Assembly (NCBI RefSeq): GCF_900167075.1
Contig: NZ_FUWH01000010.1
Coordinates: forward strand, 92,111-156,110
DNA length: 64,000 nucleotides
Direction of reading: 5' to 3'
From: Sediminibacterium ginsengisoli
GTDB lineage: Bacteria > Bacteroidota > Bacteroidia > Chitinophagales > Chitinophagaceae
This document shows positions 16,157-25,402 of this stretch, one piece after another. The translations under genes were made by a program, and so were the position numbers. Under the pieces are notes generated by a model. That model saw only the letters and a list, made by a program, of their open reading frames with translations, was not told the DNA's origin and searched no databases. Position 1 is the stretch's first letter. Every line of letters begins with the position of its first letter.

Positions 16157-17440
16157 TTAATTCCCCCTCACGACCGGTTGAAAAATATTTCCAAGGTTTT
16201 TGAAGTTGATGGCTTTGGAGAGTGTTACGCCGTAAAATGGCCGCGGGTATTTCAGATTATTGGTGATCTCAGCCTGTAATGTAATACCGGTTGTAGCTTC
16301 CGTGATCCAGGCGCGGCCACTGAAAAACACATCATGCCTGCTTTCATAATGATCTGCCATATCGTTGTTCATCTGTGACGCAACAGACGGGTAATAACTG
16401 GCGCTGTACCCTACAGAAGCATGCACCCGCAGGCTGATCTGCCTGTTTTCGTGAACGATCATAACGCTAAGCAGGCCTGCATTGAAATTGAATTCGTTGG
16501 CATAGTAAGTAGATGTATTTCCAAAATCAATACTTCCCCCACCCGTTCCTTTTACGATCGTTGAATCGCGGTTGGAACTATTGTCGTACGATGAGGTGGT
16601 AGCTGTCCGGCGCCACACGAATTCAAGCGAAGGTGAATAATACAGTTTGATGGTATTATCCTCGCTGCTCGCTTTCCCCAGCCTGATGAGCGCACTCGAA
16701 TAAGCGCCGAGATTATCAGATACACGGTTCCGTTTGAGCCGGGCCTGTTCTGAATAGCGCATGTAAGTGGTATCTGTTAAAGTGCGGATCTGGTAGACTC
16801 TTCGTATAAGCCCTGTAGAATCGGTAGTGGTCATCGTTCTGTTGCCATACAGGCTTACATAAGCGCCCACATGATTGCGCGCAGAGGGCTGCAGTAATAT
16901 GTTGCTGGCAAAGAAAAAATGTTTGGCTTTGATCCCGTCAACCAGGTCGAAGTTGGTTCCCACATAAGCGAGGTAGCTGTAATTATTGATGACGGTATCT
17001 GGCGGAGCCGGACTTGTTACCAGCGTCATCTCGCGAAGGCTGTCTGTGTTTTTAACCTCTTCGCCCGTAACAATATTCCTGACCACAATACGCAGTTTCA
17101 CTGCACGCTGATGATCAGTAGCTGAATCTTTTTTAATGGTCATAAAGAAAGGGAAAACAGCTATTCCGTTCAGGTCGCCCAGCATAGGATATGGTGTTGC
17201 GATTTCGTATTCGGTTGCAGGTAAGGAAGATGCTGCATAATCGGGCAACAGCAATAAACGGTAGTTTTTAACGCTGTCGGCCTGGTTAATATGAATACGC
17301 AGGTTAACCCTGTACACCAGGTTATCCTTCGATTTCCTGTTCAGCGTATCGGTAGCTTTCTCAAACCCTGCGGTAAAATGCTGGGCATGGACGAATGCGC
17401 CGCAGAGCAGGAAGGAGAACAATACAACAGTCTTTTTCAT
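16157..17440 (-). CDS. Exported protein, probable outer-membrane beta-barrel, unknown function
   Basis: A 427-residue protein with a signal peptide (residues 1-19, ending FVHAQ). I do not recognise the family. Residues 30-150 look like a beta-sandwich domain, and residues 155-425 show alternating aromatic strands (HVGAYVSLYG, LYYSPSLEFVW, EFNFNAGLLSVMI, VSLSKAINFK-like end) that suggest an outer-membrane barrel. The gene is monocistronic, convergent with the thioredoxin gene and divergent from 17624. A surface or secretion role is inference. Confidence 0.65.
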   Translation of the reverse strand: MKKTVVLFSFLLCGAFVHAQHFTAGFEKATDTLNRKSKDNLVYRVNLRIHINQADSVKNYRLLLLPDYAASSLPATEYEIATPYPMLGDLNGIAVFPFFMTIKKDSATDHQRAVKLRIVVRNIVTGEEVKNTDSLREMTLVTSPAPPDTVINNYSYLAYVGTNFDLVDGIKAKHFFFASNILLQPSARNHVGAYVSLYGNRTMTTTDSTGLIRRVYQIRTLTDTTYMRYSEQARLKRNRVSDNLGAYSSALIRLGKASSEDNTIKLYYSPSLEFVWRRTATTSSYDNSSNRDSTIVKGTGGGSIDFGNTSTYYANEFNFNAGLLSVMIVHENRQISLRVHASVGYSASYYPSVASQMNNDMADHYESRHDVFFSGRAWITEATTGITLQAEITNNLKYPRPFYGVTLSKAINFKNLGNIFQPVVRGN

Positions 17441-17623
17441 AGCCGGTAATTATGTGAATGACAATTGTGATAACGTCACAAAAATCAGCTTTGAAATACA
17501 GCAGGTAAAGCGTACTATTACGAAGCATGGCCCCGTATTATTACGGGGTAACGGATGGGAAAAGAACGGGGAAATGCAGGCCGTGCCTTTGGTAATATTG
17601 TCCTGTCACCAAAACAAACTAAT

Positions 17624-18454
17624 ATGCCCGAGATCAAAAATCCAACAGGCAATGTATCCATCGATATGTGGGTACATCCGATTGTGAGTACCGGCCGTAA
17701 AAGCTGGCACGAAAAGAACAAACGTCCCGCCATTGAAATCCTCAGCAACGGCACCCTGCAGCCGGAATATATCATGAAATGGAAGGTCGACAAGTTCCTT
17801 TACTTCATCAGTTCGCTGATCAGTACCCCCAAAAAAGGGTTGCGGATCTACATCGGTCAGTTCGGCAACAGCACCTCGGATCCGTTAACACCAAAAGGCA
17901 TGGAGAATCAGCTTACAGTTGTATTCTCCTATACAACATGTGTAGACGAACTGGATATGAATTATAAAGACGACAAAAAATATTACATCATCACAGAACT
18001 CAACAAACGTATCGTTCTCGTGCAGAATAATGATGTGGCCAACCAGCGGGTGAAAAGATACAATGATGACTGCCGTAAAAGACTGGGCCAGATCTTTGGT
18101 AACATGCCAGGTGAAAACCCGGCTGAAACCAAAAGTGTGCTGCATAAACATTCTCACCTGCAGGAAATAGAGAAACTGATCGGGGCTATCAACGCCGATG
18201 ACGCGCTGCAGCCGGATGTTGCATTTGTATGGTTAAGACTCACGTCTTATATGGCAAACGAGCCGGATGCAGATTCTATCGGTTACCAGAAACGTCTGAC
18301 TGTAGAATTTGATCTGGTCGATGAAGATGGTAATGTGATTGATATCTTGTACGATGAGCGATCACATGGTGTACTGAACAACGGCGGCCTCTGCCCGCCC
18401 AATACCTGCTATGGCAATTGTTTACCTGAAGATGATCCTGAACCGGGATGTTAA
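17624..18454 (+). CDS. Protein of unknown function, first gene of a two-component operon
   Basis: A 276-residue soluble protein from the ATG at 17624 (MPEIKNPTGN); an in-frame start 23 codons earlier is less likely. No signal peptide or membrane helix. The middle part is mixed alpha/beta with several charged segments (NQRVKRYNDDCRKRL), and the C-terminus is Cys-rich (CPPNTCYGNC...GC), which suggests a metal site or disulfides. It overlaps the next gene by 7 nt, so it is translationally coupled to the membrane protein, kinase and regulator that follow. I cannot assign a family. Confidence 0.65.
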   Translation: MPEIKNPTGNVSIDMWVHPIVSTGRKSWHEKNKRPAIEILSNGTLQPEYIMKWKVDKFLYFISSLISTPKKGLRIYIGQFGNSTSDPLTPKGMENQLTVVFSYTTCVDELDMNYKDDKKYYIITELNKRIVLVQNNDVANQRVKRYNDDCRKRLGQIFGNMPGENPAETKSVLHKHSHLQEIEKLIGAINADDALQPDVAFVWLRLTSYMANEPDADSIGYQKRLTVEFDLVDEDGNVIDILYDERSHGVLNNGGLCPPNTCYGNCLPEDDPEPGC

Positions 18455-19101
18455 CGGAACGCATATATCTCCTGTTTGAAATCATGGCCTTACTGGCATG
18501 CCTGATCCGGTTGGGGAAATTGCGTCCGCAGTTGCTGCGATGGTTCCTTGTTTTGCTGCTGCTGGTCAATGCAGTGGAATGGGGAACCTTTTTCCGGTTG
18601 TACAAAATCAACAACAGCAACAACTGGATCTTCAACCTGCTGAATGCGTTCCAGTTTATCTTTTATGCCGGGATTTATTACCGGCTGCTGGGGTCTGCAA
18701 GGGCCAGGAAATATGTAGCGGCCAGCTGTGTAATACTGGTTCTTGCGATTGGGGTGAACATAGCTTTCCTGCAGGGCATCCGTTCCTTCAACTCCTATAC
18801 TTTTATTGCGGGCTGTGCCTGTACCGTTTACTGGAGTTATCTCTACCTGATGCAGCAGGTGGAAAATATGGAAACCCCGGGTTTTACCAATGACCCTTTT
18901 TTCTGGATCAGCATCGGGCTGATGATCTTTCATGCCGGGGAATTTTTCCTGATGTCCTTTTTTCAGTATTTTTCTGCTATCAATGAATTCGGACATTTCT
19001 TTTCCGTTTTTTCAGTTTGCAGCAATCTTTTAAACGCCATCCTATATACCTGTTTAACCATAGCATTCTTTTGCAGGCGGACGCCACAGAACCTGTTATA
19101 A
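18448..19101 (+). CDS. Integral membrane protein, possible sensor input
   Basis: A 217-residue protein that is almost entirely hydrophobic, with about six or seven helices (near residues 5-20, 28-45, 62-82, 88-108, 115-135, 150-172, 185-207). The family is not recognised. It overlaps the upstream gene (ATG inside GGATGTTAA) and, if the kinase starts at the TTG at 19071, the kinase gene by 31 nt. Tight coupling to a kinase with only one membrane helix suggests it supplies the sensory input; that is inference from position. Confidence 0.65.
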   Translation: MLTERIYLLFEIMALLACLIRLGKLRPQLLRWFLVLLLLVNAVEWGTFFRLYKINNSNNWIFNLLNAFQFIFYAGIYYRLLGSARARKYVAASCVILVLAIGVNIAFLQGIRSFNSYTFIAGCACTVYWSYLYLMQQVENMETPGFTNDPFFWISIGLMIFHAGEFFLMSFFQYFSAINEFGHFFSVFSVCSNLLNAILYTCLTIAFFCRRTPQNLL

Positions 19102-19865
19102 TCGGAACCGCCGCCATGATCTGCATGACCCTGCTCATGTCGGGCATTTTCATTTCATTCCTGATCAAGTACCGCAAACGCCAGATCAGGCATAAAGAAG
19201 AACTGGTACAGACAGAAGAAGAATTACTCCAGGCGCACCTGGAAGTACAGGAACAGATCCGCAGGCACCTGGCCACAGAGCTGCACGACAATATCGGCCA
19301 GCTACTCAGTCTTACCAATGCCACGCTCGCTTCAGTTGATCTGCAGCAGCAGGAAAAAGCTGCAAGAAAAATAACCGATGCGCAGGAACTGGTGAAACGT
19401 TCCTTACAGCAACTCAGGCAGCTGAGCCGCGTGCTGCATGGCGAGCAGGTGCTGGAACAGGGGCTGGCAGCGGCGATCCGCCAGGAGATCAACTGGCTGC
19501 AGCGGAGCGATTATTACGAGATCACATTCAACAGTAACATTCCCGAAGAAATGCAGTTCAGCGAGCATAACAAAAACCTTGTTCTCTTCCGCCTGCTGCA
19601 GGAATCCATCAGCAACATCGTAAAACATGCAGAAGCATCGGCCATAGAGATTAATTTTGATTACATGCAGGACAAGCTTCAGCTCGGCATCAGCGATAAT
19701 GGCAATGGGTTTCACCTGCCCGAAGCACTGTCGGCATCATCGGGGGGAATGGGTCTTAACAATATGAGAAAAAGAGCCGCTCTCATCGGCGGGTCGCTGC
19801 AGATAGAAGCAGCGCCGGGCGCCGGTACATCCATCCGGATACAGGTTCCATACATACCGTCATGA
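19071..19865 (+). CDS. Sensor histidine kinase, HisKA_3 (NarX/LiaS) type
   Basis: A 264-residue kinase. One N-terminal membrane helix (VIIGTAAMICMTLLMSGIF) is followed by a coiled coil and the HisKA_3 H-box (ATELHDNIGQ, His72). The C-terminal HATPase has NIVKHAEA (N-box), SDNGNGF and GGMGLNNM (G-boxes). I chose the TTG at 19071 because it leaves a complete helix preceded by a short periplasmic end; the ATG at 19116 would shorten the helix to about 17 residues, and a TTG at 19017 overlaps the upstream gene by 85 nt. There is no periplasmic sensor domain, so the input probably comes from the upstream membrane protein. The stop overlaps the regulator ATG (ATGA). Confidence 0.85.
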   Translation: MQADATEPVIIGTAAMICMTLLMSGIFISFLIKYRKRQIRHKEELVQTEEELLQAHLEVQEQIRRHLATELHDNIGQLLSLTNATLASVDLQQQEKAARKITDAQELVKRSLQQLRQLSRVLHGEQVLEQGLAAAIRQEINWLQRSDYYEITFNSNIPEEMQFSEHNKNLVLFRLLQESISNIVKHAEASAIEINFDYMQDKLQLGISDNGNGFHLPEALSASSGGMGLNNMRKRAALIGGSLQIEAAPGAGTSIRIQVPYIPS

Positions 19866-20530
19866 AACAGCAGAAAATAAAAGTAGCACTGGTAGATGAT
19901 CATACCCTGTTCAGATCGGGTATCGCTAACCTGTTGCTGGAATTCGATGATATAGAGATCGGATTTGAAGCGCCTAACGGCAAAGAGCTTCAGAAGAAAA
20001 TGCCACAGCATGCAGATACGGATGTGGTACTGATGGACATCAACATGCCGGGTATGGACGGGTATACGGCCACGCGGTGGATGCGCGTCAACTACCCGCA
20101 TATCCCGGTGCTTGCGCTGAGCATGTTCGATGAAGAAACCGCTATTATCAATATGCTCAAAGCCGGTGCCGGCGGTTATGTGCTGAAGGAATCCAACTCA
20201 ACCGATCTGCACAGGGCTATCAGCGAGATCTTTTCCAAAGGGTATTATATCAATGACCTCGTGAGCGGCAACCTGGTCAGGTCGCTCCAGCATGAAGGCA
20301 GCGCCGATCCGGGCCCAAAACTGACAGATAAGGAAAAACAGTTCGTTACACTCTGTGCCTCGGAATTAAGTTACAAGGAGATTGCGCATGTGATGGGCAT
20401 TTCTGTGAGAACCACCGAGCACTACCGCGATCTTCTCTGCGAAAAACTTCATGTTAAAACGCGGATCGGCATTATTCTCGCCTGCCTGAAGAATGGTGTA
20501 TTGTCGTTACAGGATCCTGAAAAACTGTAA
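19862..20530 (+). CDS. NarL/FixJ-type response regulator
   Basis: A 222-residue regulator. The receiver domain (residues 5-125) has the acidic pair DD (12-13), phosphoacceptor Asp59 in VLMDINMPG, and the conserved Lys in YVLKES. The C-terminal LuxR-type helix-turn-helix is at residues 155-212 (LTDKEKQFVTLCASELSYKE, VRTTEHYRDLLCEKL). It overlaps the kinase gene by 4 nt (ATGA), so the pair is translationally coupled. Targets are not known; the ABC permease gene 129 bp downstream is a candidate. Confidence 0.92.
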   Translation: MKQQKIKVALVDDHTLFRSGIANLLLEFDDIEIGFEAPNGKELQKKMPQHADTDVVLMDINMPGMDGYTATRWMRVNYPHIPVLALSMFDEETAIINMLKAGAGGYVLKESNSTDLHRAISEIFSKGYYINDLVSGNLVRSLQHEGSADPGPKLTDKEKQFVTLCASELSYKEIAHVMGISVRTTEHYRDLLCEKLHVKTRIGIILACLKNGVLSLQDPEKL

Positions 20531-20659
20531 CGAAACCGGACACCCGGTACCACAAACGGACAATTACCCGGGCACCCGCCACCCCGGAACGCAATACAGT
20601 ATTGCAAATCATTTCTGGTACGTTTTTTAGGGGATAAAAGCACTGCTAAATTATTGCCC

Positions 20660-23044
20660 ATGTTCAGAAATTACCTCAAGACCAGTTTTCGTTACCTCCG
20701 CAGACACAAGCTGTTTTCGCTGATCAATCTCGCAGGCCTGTCGATCGGCCTTACAGTCTGCTTTTTTGTGGTATCGTATGTCCGCTTCGAAAGCAGCTAT
20801 GATGGTTTTCATGAACATGCAGACCGTATCTATCGTGTGATCACGGATGTGGAATCGCCTTCAGGTGCGATCGCTTATGAGGGCAGTTCTGCACCAATGG
20901 GACCAGCGCTGCAGGCAGCCTTTCCGGAAATACAGGCATCAACCCGGCTCCTGCTCGATTACTTCATCGTAAAGAAAGACATCAACACATTCAGCGAAGA
21001 AAAAGTAGCATATGCGGATGCTTCTTTGTTTTCGGTTTTCAGTTTCCCGCTGCTGAGCGGCGACAGGAGCACTATGCTGGAAGCGCCTTTCAATATGGTT
21101 CTTTCTGAAACTGCGGCAAAACGGTATTTCGGCAGCAGTAATCCCGTGGGCCAGACACTTTACCTCGACGGCGGGCAGCCTGCGGTTGTTACAGGCGTTA
21201 TGAAAGACATGCCATCGAATGCACATTTCAAGGCAGATATCCTGGTGTCGCTTTCAACGCTGCTGAAAATATACAATCCGAATCGTGGATCAAACTGGAA
21301 GGCATTTGGTTTTTATACCTATCTCCTTTTACCGCCGCATACAGATCTGCAGGTGTTTAACCGGAAACTCAATACATTCCTGGGGCAGTACTATAAAGAT
21401 CTGCCGTCCCGTTACCAGGTCAGCGCAGAGCCGCTTACGGATATTTACCTGCATGGTAAACCGCGGGGCAACCGTTCGGGCAGTGCGGTTACTGGCAATG
21501 TCAGCAATATTTATATCTTTTCAGCGATTGCAGTATTTGTGCTGCTGATCGCCTGTTTTAATTTCATCAACCTTACCACTGCCTTTTCATTACAGCGTGC
21601 CAAAGAGATCAGTGTACGTAAAGTGCTGGGCGCGTCGGGAAAACAATTGCGTTTCCAGTTCCTGACAGACGCCGCGCTGATTGCGCTGATCGCTTTCTGT
21701 GTATCGCTGATACTGATCATCATGCTCACACCGGCATTCAATAAACTGGCGGGGAAAGAAGTGATACAGCATATTACAGGAAACCGTTCGCAGTTATTGT
21801 TGTTGCTGATCGTTTCACTTGTTACCGGCATACTTTCCGGCATCTATCCTGCATTTTTCATGGCGGCATTCCGGCCGCTCAACGGACTGAAAGGCCGCTT
21901 CAGCACAGGTACGCAGGGACTTGCTTTACGCAGATCACTTGTAACGGTACAATTCACCATCTCCATTGTACTCATAGCTGCTACCCTGATCGTTTATACC
22001 CAGCTTCATTACATGCAGAACCGCGATCTCGGATTCAGGAAAACGCACCAGCTTTACATCGATTTTCATTTCGATAACCGGATCAGCAGCCGTTCGGAAG
22101 CTGTAAAGCAGGAATTGTTACGTATTCCGGGCGTGAAAGAAGTTTCACTTTCATCTTGTCTTCCGGGCAGGCCTACTTTAAAAAGAATGACCGAAACCGA
22201 AGACGCAAACGGAAATATGCAAACTGCCGAAACGGATATTTATTATATTGACCAGGATTTCCTGCCGCAATATGGCATTGAGTTACTGGCAGGACATAAT
22301 TTCTATAATGCTTCAGACACTGCCAGTCTGCTGGTGAATGAAACCCTGATCAAAGGTCTCGGTTATAAGAATGCCGCTGCTGCTATAGGTAAACGGTTGC
22401 AGCAAAACAGGCAGTCGGGCACGATTGGCGGTGTGATCCGCGATTTTCATTTCAACTCTTTCAGGGAAGAAGTAAAGCCACTTACGCTGCGTATACTGCC
22501 GGGTAATTTCACCTTTATTACGCTTACGCTCGATACGGAAGATCCAAGCGCCTCATTGCAGCTCATCGATAAAGCATGGAAAGGGATTATGCCGGGAATG
22601 CCGCTGATCTATGCATTTACAGACGATACTTACAACAACCTGTACCAGGCCGAAGAGCGCTTCGGCAGGCTGTTCACCATTTTTTCTGCACTGGCTATTT
22701 TCATTTCCTGCCTGGGTCTGCTTGGCTTATCTGCTTTCAGCATTGTACAGCGAACCAGGGAGATCGGGATCCGTAAAGTATTGGGCGCATCTGCATCAGC
22801 TATCATCACATTACTTACCAGGGATTTTATCAAGCTGATAGCAATCGCCTTCCTGATCGCTGTTCCGGTGGCCTGGTATATCATGTCCCAATGGCTCAAT
22901 GAATTTGCATACCGTACGGGTATCAGCTGGTGGTTATTTGCCCTTGCAGGTATCTCGGCTGTGATGGTCACTTTGCTCACAGTGGGCATACAGGCTTACA
23001 GGGCGGCTATGGCCAACCCGGTGAAAAGTATCGGGACGGAATGA
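20660..23044 (+). CDS. MacB/FtsX-type ABC transporter permease
   Basis: A 794-residue protein with two repeats of the Bacteroidota FtsX arrangement. An N-terminal helix (FSLINLAGLSIGLTVCFFVV) is followed by a MacB periplasmic core (residues 50-245), three helices (near 285-300, 335-360, 380-400), a second helix and periplasmic region (425-660), and three more helices. The motif AKEISVRKVLGAS / TREIGIRKVLGAS occurs after the helices in both halves, as in the family. It needs an ATPase partner, which is not adjacent. It likely acts in export or envelope stress. The start is the ATG at 20660; a TTG two codons upstream is less likely. Confidence 0.9.
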   Translation: MFRNYLKTSFRYLRRHKLFSLINLAGLSIGLTVCFFVVSYVRFESSYDGFHEHADRIYRVITDVESPSGAIAYEGSSAPMGPALQAAFPEIQASTRLLLDYFIVKKDINTFSEEKVAYADASLFSVFSFPLLSGDRSTMLEAPFNMVLSETAAKRYFGSSNPVGQTLYLDGGQPAVVTGVMKDMPSNAHFKADILVSLSTLLKIYNPNRGSNWKAFGFYTYLLLPPHTDLQVFNRKLNTFLGQYYKDLPSRYQVSAEPLTDIYLHGKPRGNRSGSAVTGNVSNIYIFSAIAVFVLLIACFNFINLTTAFSLQRAKEISVRKVLGASGKQLRFQFLTDAALIALIAFCVSLILIIMLTPAFNKLAGKEVIQHITGNRSQLLLLLIVSLVTGILSGIYPAFFMAAFRPLNGLKGRFSTGTQGLALRRSLVTVQFTISIVLIAATLIVYTQLHYMQNRDLGFRKTHQLYIDFHFDNRISSRSEAVKQELLRIPGVKEVSLSSCLPGRPTLKRMTETEDANGNMQTAETDIYYIDQDFLPQYGIELLAGHNFYNASDTASLLVNETLIKGLGYKNAAAAIGKRLQQNRQSGTIGGVIRDFHFNSFREEVKPLTLRILPGNFTFITLTLDTEDPSASLQLIDKAWKGIMPGMPLIYAFTDDTYNNLYQAEERFGRLFTIFSALAIFISCLGLLGLSAFSIVQRTREIGIRKVLGASASAIITLLTRDFIKLIAIAFLIAVPVAWYIMSQWLNEFAYRTGISWWLFALAGISAVMVTLLTVGIQAYRAAMANPVKSIGTE

Positions 23045-23051
23045 TGGGGAG

Positions 23052-25247
23052 TTACAGGGTTAACAGACCAACCCTGTACAGCCCGTTTACGGGTTTGTTA
23101 TCCCAGAAAAGCTCAAAATCTTCCAGTCCTGCCGCATCATAATTGTCTTTGATCTCCTGGATCGTCATGACTTTGCTTTTTGCCGGAGACAACTGTTCCA
23201 GTATGCCTGCGAGCCAGGTGCCCTGCGCTTCGCTCACGCGGATATTCAGCGTTTCCCTCTTACCCTGGAAAGTAAGCGATGTCATGGCCCACTGATTCCC
23301 CTTTTTGGATTTCACAAAATGTTCCACAACAGGTTGTCCGCCCAGCCACACCACTTTTGCTGTTGGTTTGGCGCTTACGTGCAGGTCGGCATCCAGCGCT
23401 TTACGGATATAATCCGGATCTACGGTGGTTTTCGGCACTTTAAATTCAAACCATTTCTGCAGGGGCAGATCCAGGCATTTGCCATGCATATAATTGAAAA
23501 GTGATTTTTTCAACCCGAAGCTGAAAGAATCATGATCTGCACCGGTGGGATCGGTATGAACAATATCGTTATTGGCAAAACTGCCGATCGCTTCTGTTTC
23601 TTTTTTAACCTGGTATTTTTCCGGATTAAGTCCTACCGGGCTGTGTGCTGTCATTGCAAACTGGTGCCAGAACGCTGATTGGAGTATGCCGGTCTCGAAC
23701 ATCTGCCGCACCATTTCCAGCGAATCGATGGTTTCCTGCGCGGTTTGTGTAGGAAACCCATACATCAGGTATGCATGAACCATGATGCCGGCTTCCGTAA
23801 AATGCCTGTTCACCCGTGCTACCTGTGCAACAGTGATCCCTTTCTGAATCAGCTCAAGCAACCGGTCGGAAGCTACTTCCAGTCCGCCAGATACTGCAAT
23901 GCAGCCCGACTGGCGCAGCAGCAGGCAGAGATCGCGGGTAAAGCTTTTTTCAAAACGGATATTCGTCCACCAGGTTACATTCAGTTTGCGGCGGATGATC
24001 TCCAGTGCCAGGGCACGCATGAGTGCGGGTGGTGCGGCTTCATCCACAAAGTGAAAACCGTTCTGCCCGGTCTGCGCGATGATTTCCTCCATCCTGTCGC
24101 ATAGCAATGTTGCAGTAGCAGGCTCATACAAGCGTATATAATCGAGTGAGATATCGCAGAACGTGCATTTGCCCCAGTAACAGCCATGGGCCATGGTGAG
24201 CTTATTCCAGCGCCCGTCGCTCCAGAGACTGTGCATGGGGTTAACCACTTCTATGGCTGAAATATAGCGGTCGAGCAGCAGGTCGCTGTAATCAGGCGTG
24301 CCTACCTGGCCTTGTTTATAATCACCGCAGGTGGCATTGTTCATGTAGACCACTGCCCCATCCTTCCGCATGAATGTTCGTTTCAATCCAGTTTCCGTAA
24401 TAGCATTATCGATATACCGTAACAGGTTCTCGATAGGCGCTTCACCATCATCGAGCGTGATAAAATCGAAATAATCAAATACCCGCGGATCTGACAGTGA
24501 ACGTAATTCCGTGTTGGCAAAACCACCGCCCATCACCACTTTCACTTCCGGATGGTGTTGCCTGATCCACTGACCACAACGGAAGGCCGCATAGAGATTA
24601 CCGGGAAAAGGGACAGACACCGCCACAAGTCCGGGTTGCACCTGCTCCATTTTTTCTTCCAGCAGCGTTATCAGCAATTCGTCGGTGAACGTATAGGGTT
24701 GCTGTAAAAAGCTGTGTAATTCGTCGAAACTGTTCGCCGAACGGCCCAGTCTTTCTGCATACCTGCTGAAACCGAAATGTGGGTCGATGCATTCCTTGAT
24801 CAGGTCAGACAGGTCTTCCAGGTACATGGTTGCCAGGTGTTTGGCCCTGTCCTGCATACCCATGCTTCCGAAAGCCCAGTCGAGGTCGTCCACCTGTGCA
24901 AAACGTGAGGCTTCGGGCAGGAAATTCCGTTTACAGATTTGATGTGCCAGTGTAGGGTTCTTTCCCTGCAGGAATAATACAACAGCATCGATGGTATGGA
25001 TATAATCCTCTCTTAAAGCAATGATCCTTGCCGCATTGTCAGATTTTTCAGTGCAGCCGGCAGCCCGGTCGAACAGTTTTTCCAGTCCCTGCCTGGAGAA
25101 GATCGCCAGCGTTACTTCAATGCCCAGGTCGGCCTGCGAGGCAGCAATTCCTTTGGTATTCAGGAAACCTTTCAGGTAAGCCGTGGCCGGGTAAGGGGTA
25201 TTCAGTTGTGTAAAAGGAGGCGTCAGCAGGAAAACGGGTTTGCTCAA
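23052..25247 (-). CDS. B12-binding-domain-type radical SAM protein
   Basis: A protein of about 731 residues. The N-terminal 300 residues resemble a cobalamin-binding Rossmann domain (VAVSVPFPGNLYAAFRCGQWIRQ, VVMGGGFANTEL). The radical SAM core follows, with the cluster motif G-C-Y-W-G-K-C-T-F-C. Its cysteine spacing is CX4CX2C, not the usual CX3CX2C. The GGE-like ISGGLEVAS and ASDRLLELIQKG motifs are present, and the C-terminal third is unknown. The frame opens at a TTG at 25268, but that codon lies inside an exact -7 box (TACTTTTG, 25266-25273), so translation must begin later. The TTG at 25245-25247 is my choice. Substrate unknown; it is the only gene of its transcript. Confidence 0.85.
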   Translation of the reverse strand: MSKPVFLLTPPFTQLNTPYPATAYLKGFLNTKGIAASQADLGIEVTLAIFSRQGLEKLFDRAAGCTEKSDNAARIIALREDYIHTIDAVVLFLQGKNPTLAHQICKRNFLPEASRFAQVDDLDWAFGSMGMQDRAKHLATMYLEDLSDLIKECIDPHFGFSRYAERLGRSANSFDELHSFLQQPYTFTDELLITLLEEKMEQVQPGLVAVSVPFPGNLYAAFRCGQWIRQHHPEVKVVMGGGFANTELRSLSDPRVFDYFDFITLDDGEAPIENLLRYIDNAITETGLKRTFMRKDGAVVYMNNATCGDYKQGQVGTPDYSDLLLDRYISAIEVVNPMHSLWSDGRWNKLTMAHGCYWGKCTFCDISLDYIRLYEPATATLLCDRMEEIIAQTGQNGFHFVDEAAPPALMRALALEIIRRKLNVTWWTNIRFEKSFTRDLCLLLRQSGCIAVSGGLEVASDRLLELIQKGITVAQVARVNRHFTEAGIMVHAYLMYGFPTQTAQETIDSLEMVRQMFETGILQSAFWHQFAMTAHSPVGLNPEKYQVKKETEAIGSFANNDIVHTDPTGADHDSFSFGLKKSLFNYMHGKCLDLPLQKWFEFKVPKTTVDPDYIRKALDADLHVSAKPTAKVVWLGGQPVVEHFVKSKKGNQWAMTSLTFQGKRETLNIRVSEAQGTWLAGILEQLSPAKSKVMTIQEIKDNYDAAGLEDFELFWDNKPVNGLYRVGLLTL

Positions 25248-25265
25248 ATCGGGGCTTTTAGAATG

Positions 25266-25273
25266 CAAAAGTA
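25266..25273 (-). promoter_or_regulatory. -7 promoter box of the radical SAM gene
   Basis: TACTTTTG on the minus strand, exact to TAnnTTTG. It excludes the longest annotated start, which would lie inside it. Confidence 0.6.
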
Positions 25274-25390
25274 TTTCTTAAATTTAATTATCGGGCCAAT
25301 CTGCCTGTTTCAGCGCCTGCTTTCAAATTAAAAGCCGGTTAAAATTGAACGTTCACACCCCTCAAAAAAGGATAATACGGGCGATGGGGT

Positions 25391-25398
25391 TAAACTTG
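25391..25398 (+). promoter_or_regulatory. -7 promoter box of the OmpR-type regulator
   Basis: TAAACTTG (one mismatch to TAnnTTTG) ends 4 nt before the ATG at 25403. About 50 bp upstream TTAAAA is repeated 11 bp apart (25328 and 25339), a weak resemblance in reverse to the phased boxes at 27.5-29.2 kb. Confidence 0.5.
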
Positions 25399-25402
25399 CA
25401 GT

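Noticed and set aside
17528..17547. CCCCGTA/TACGGGG hairpin before the gene at 17624
   Set aside because: No T-run follows on either strand and the position is upstream of both divergent genes, so it is not called a terminator.
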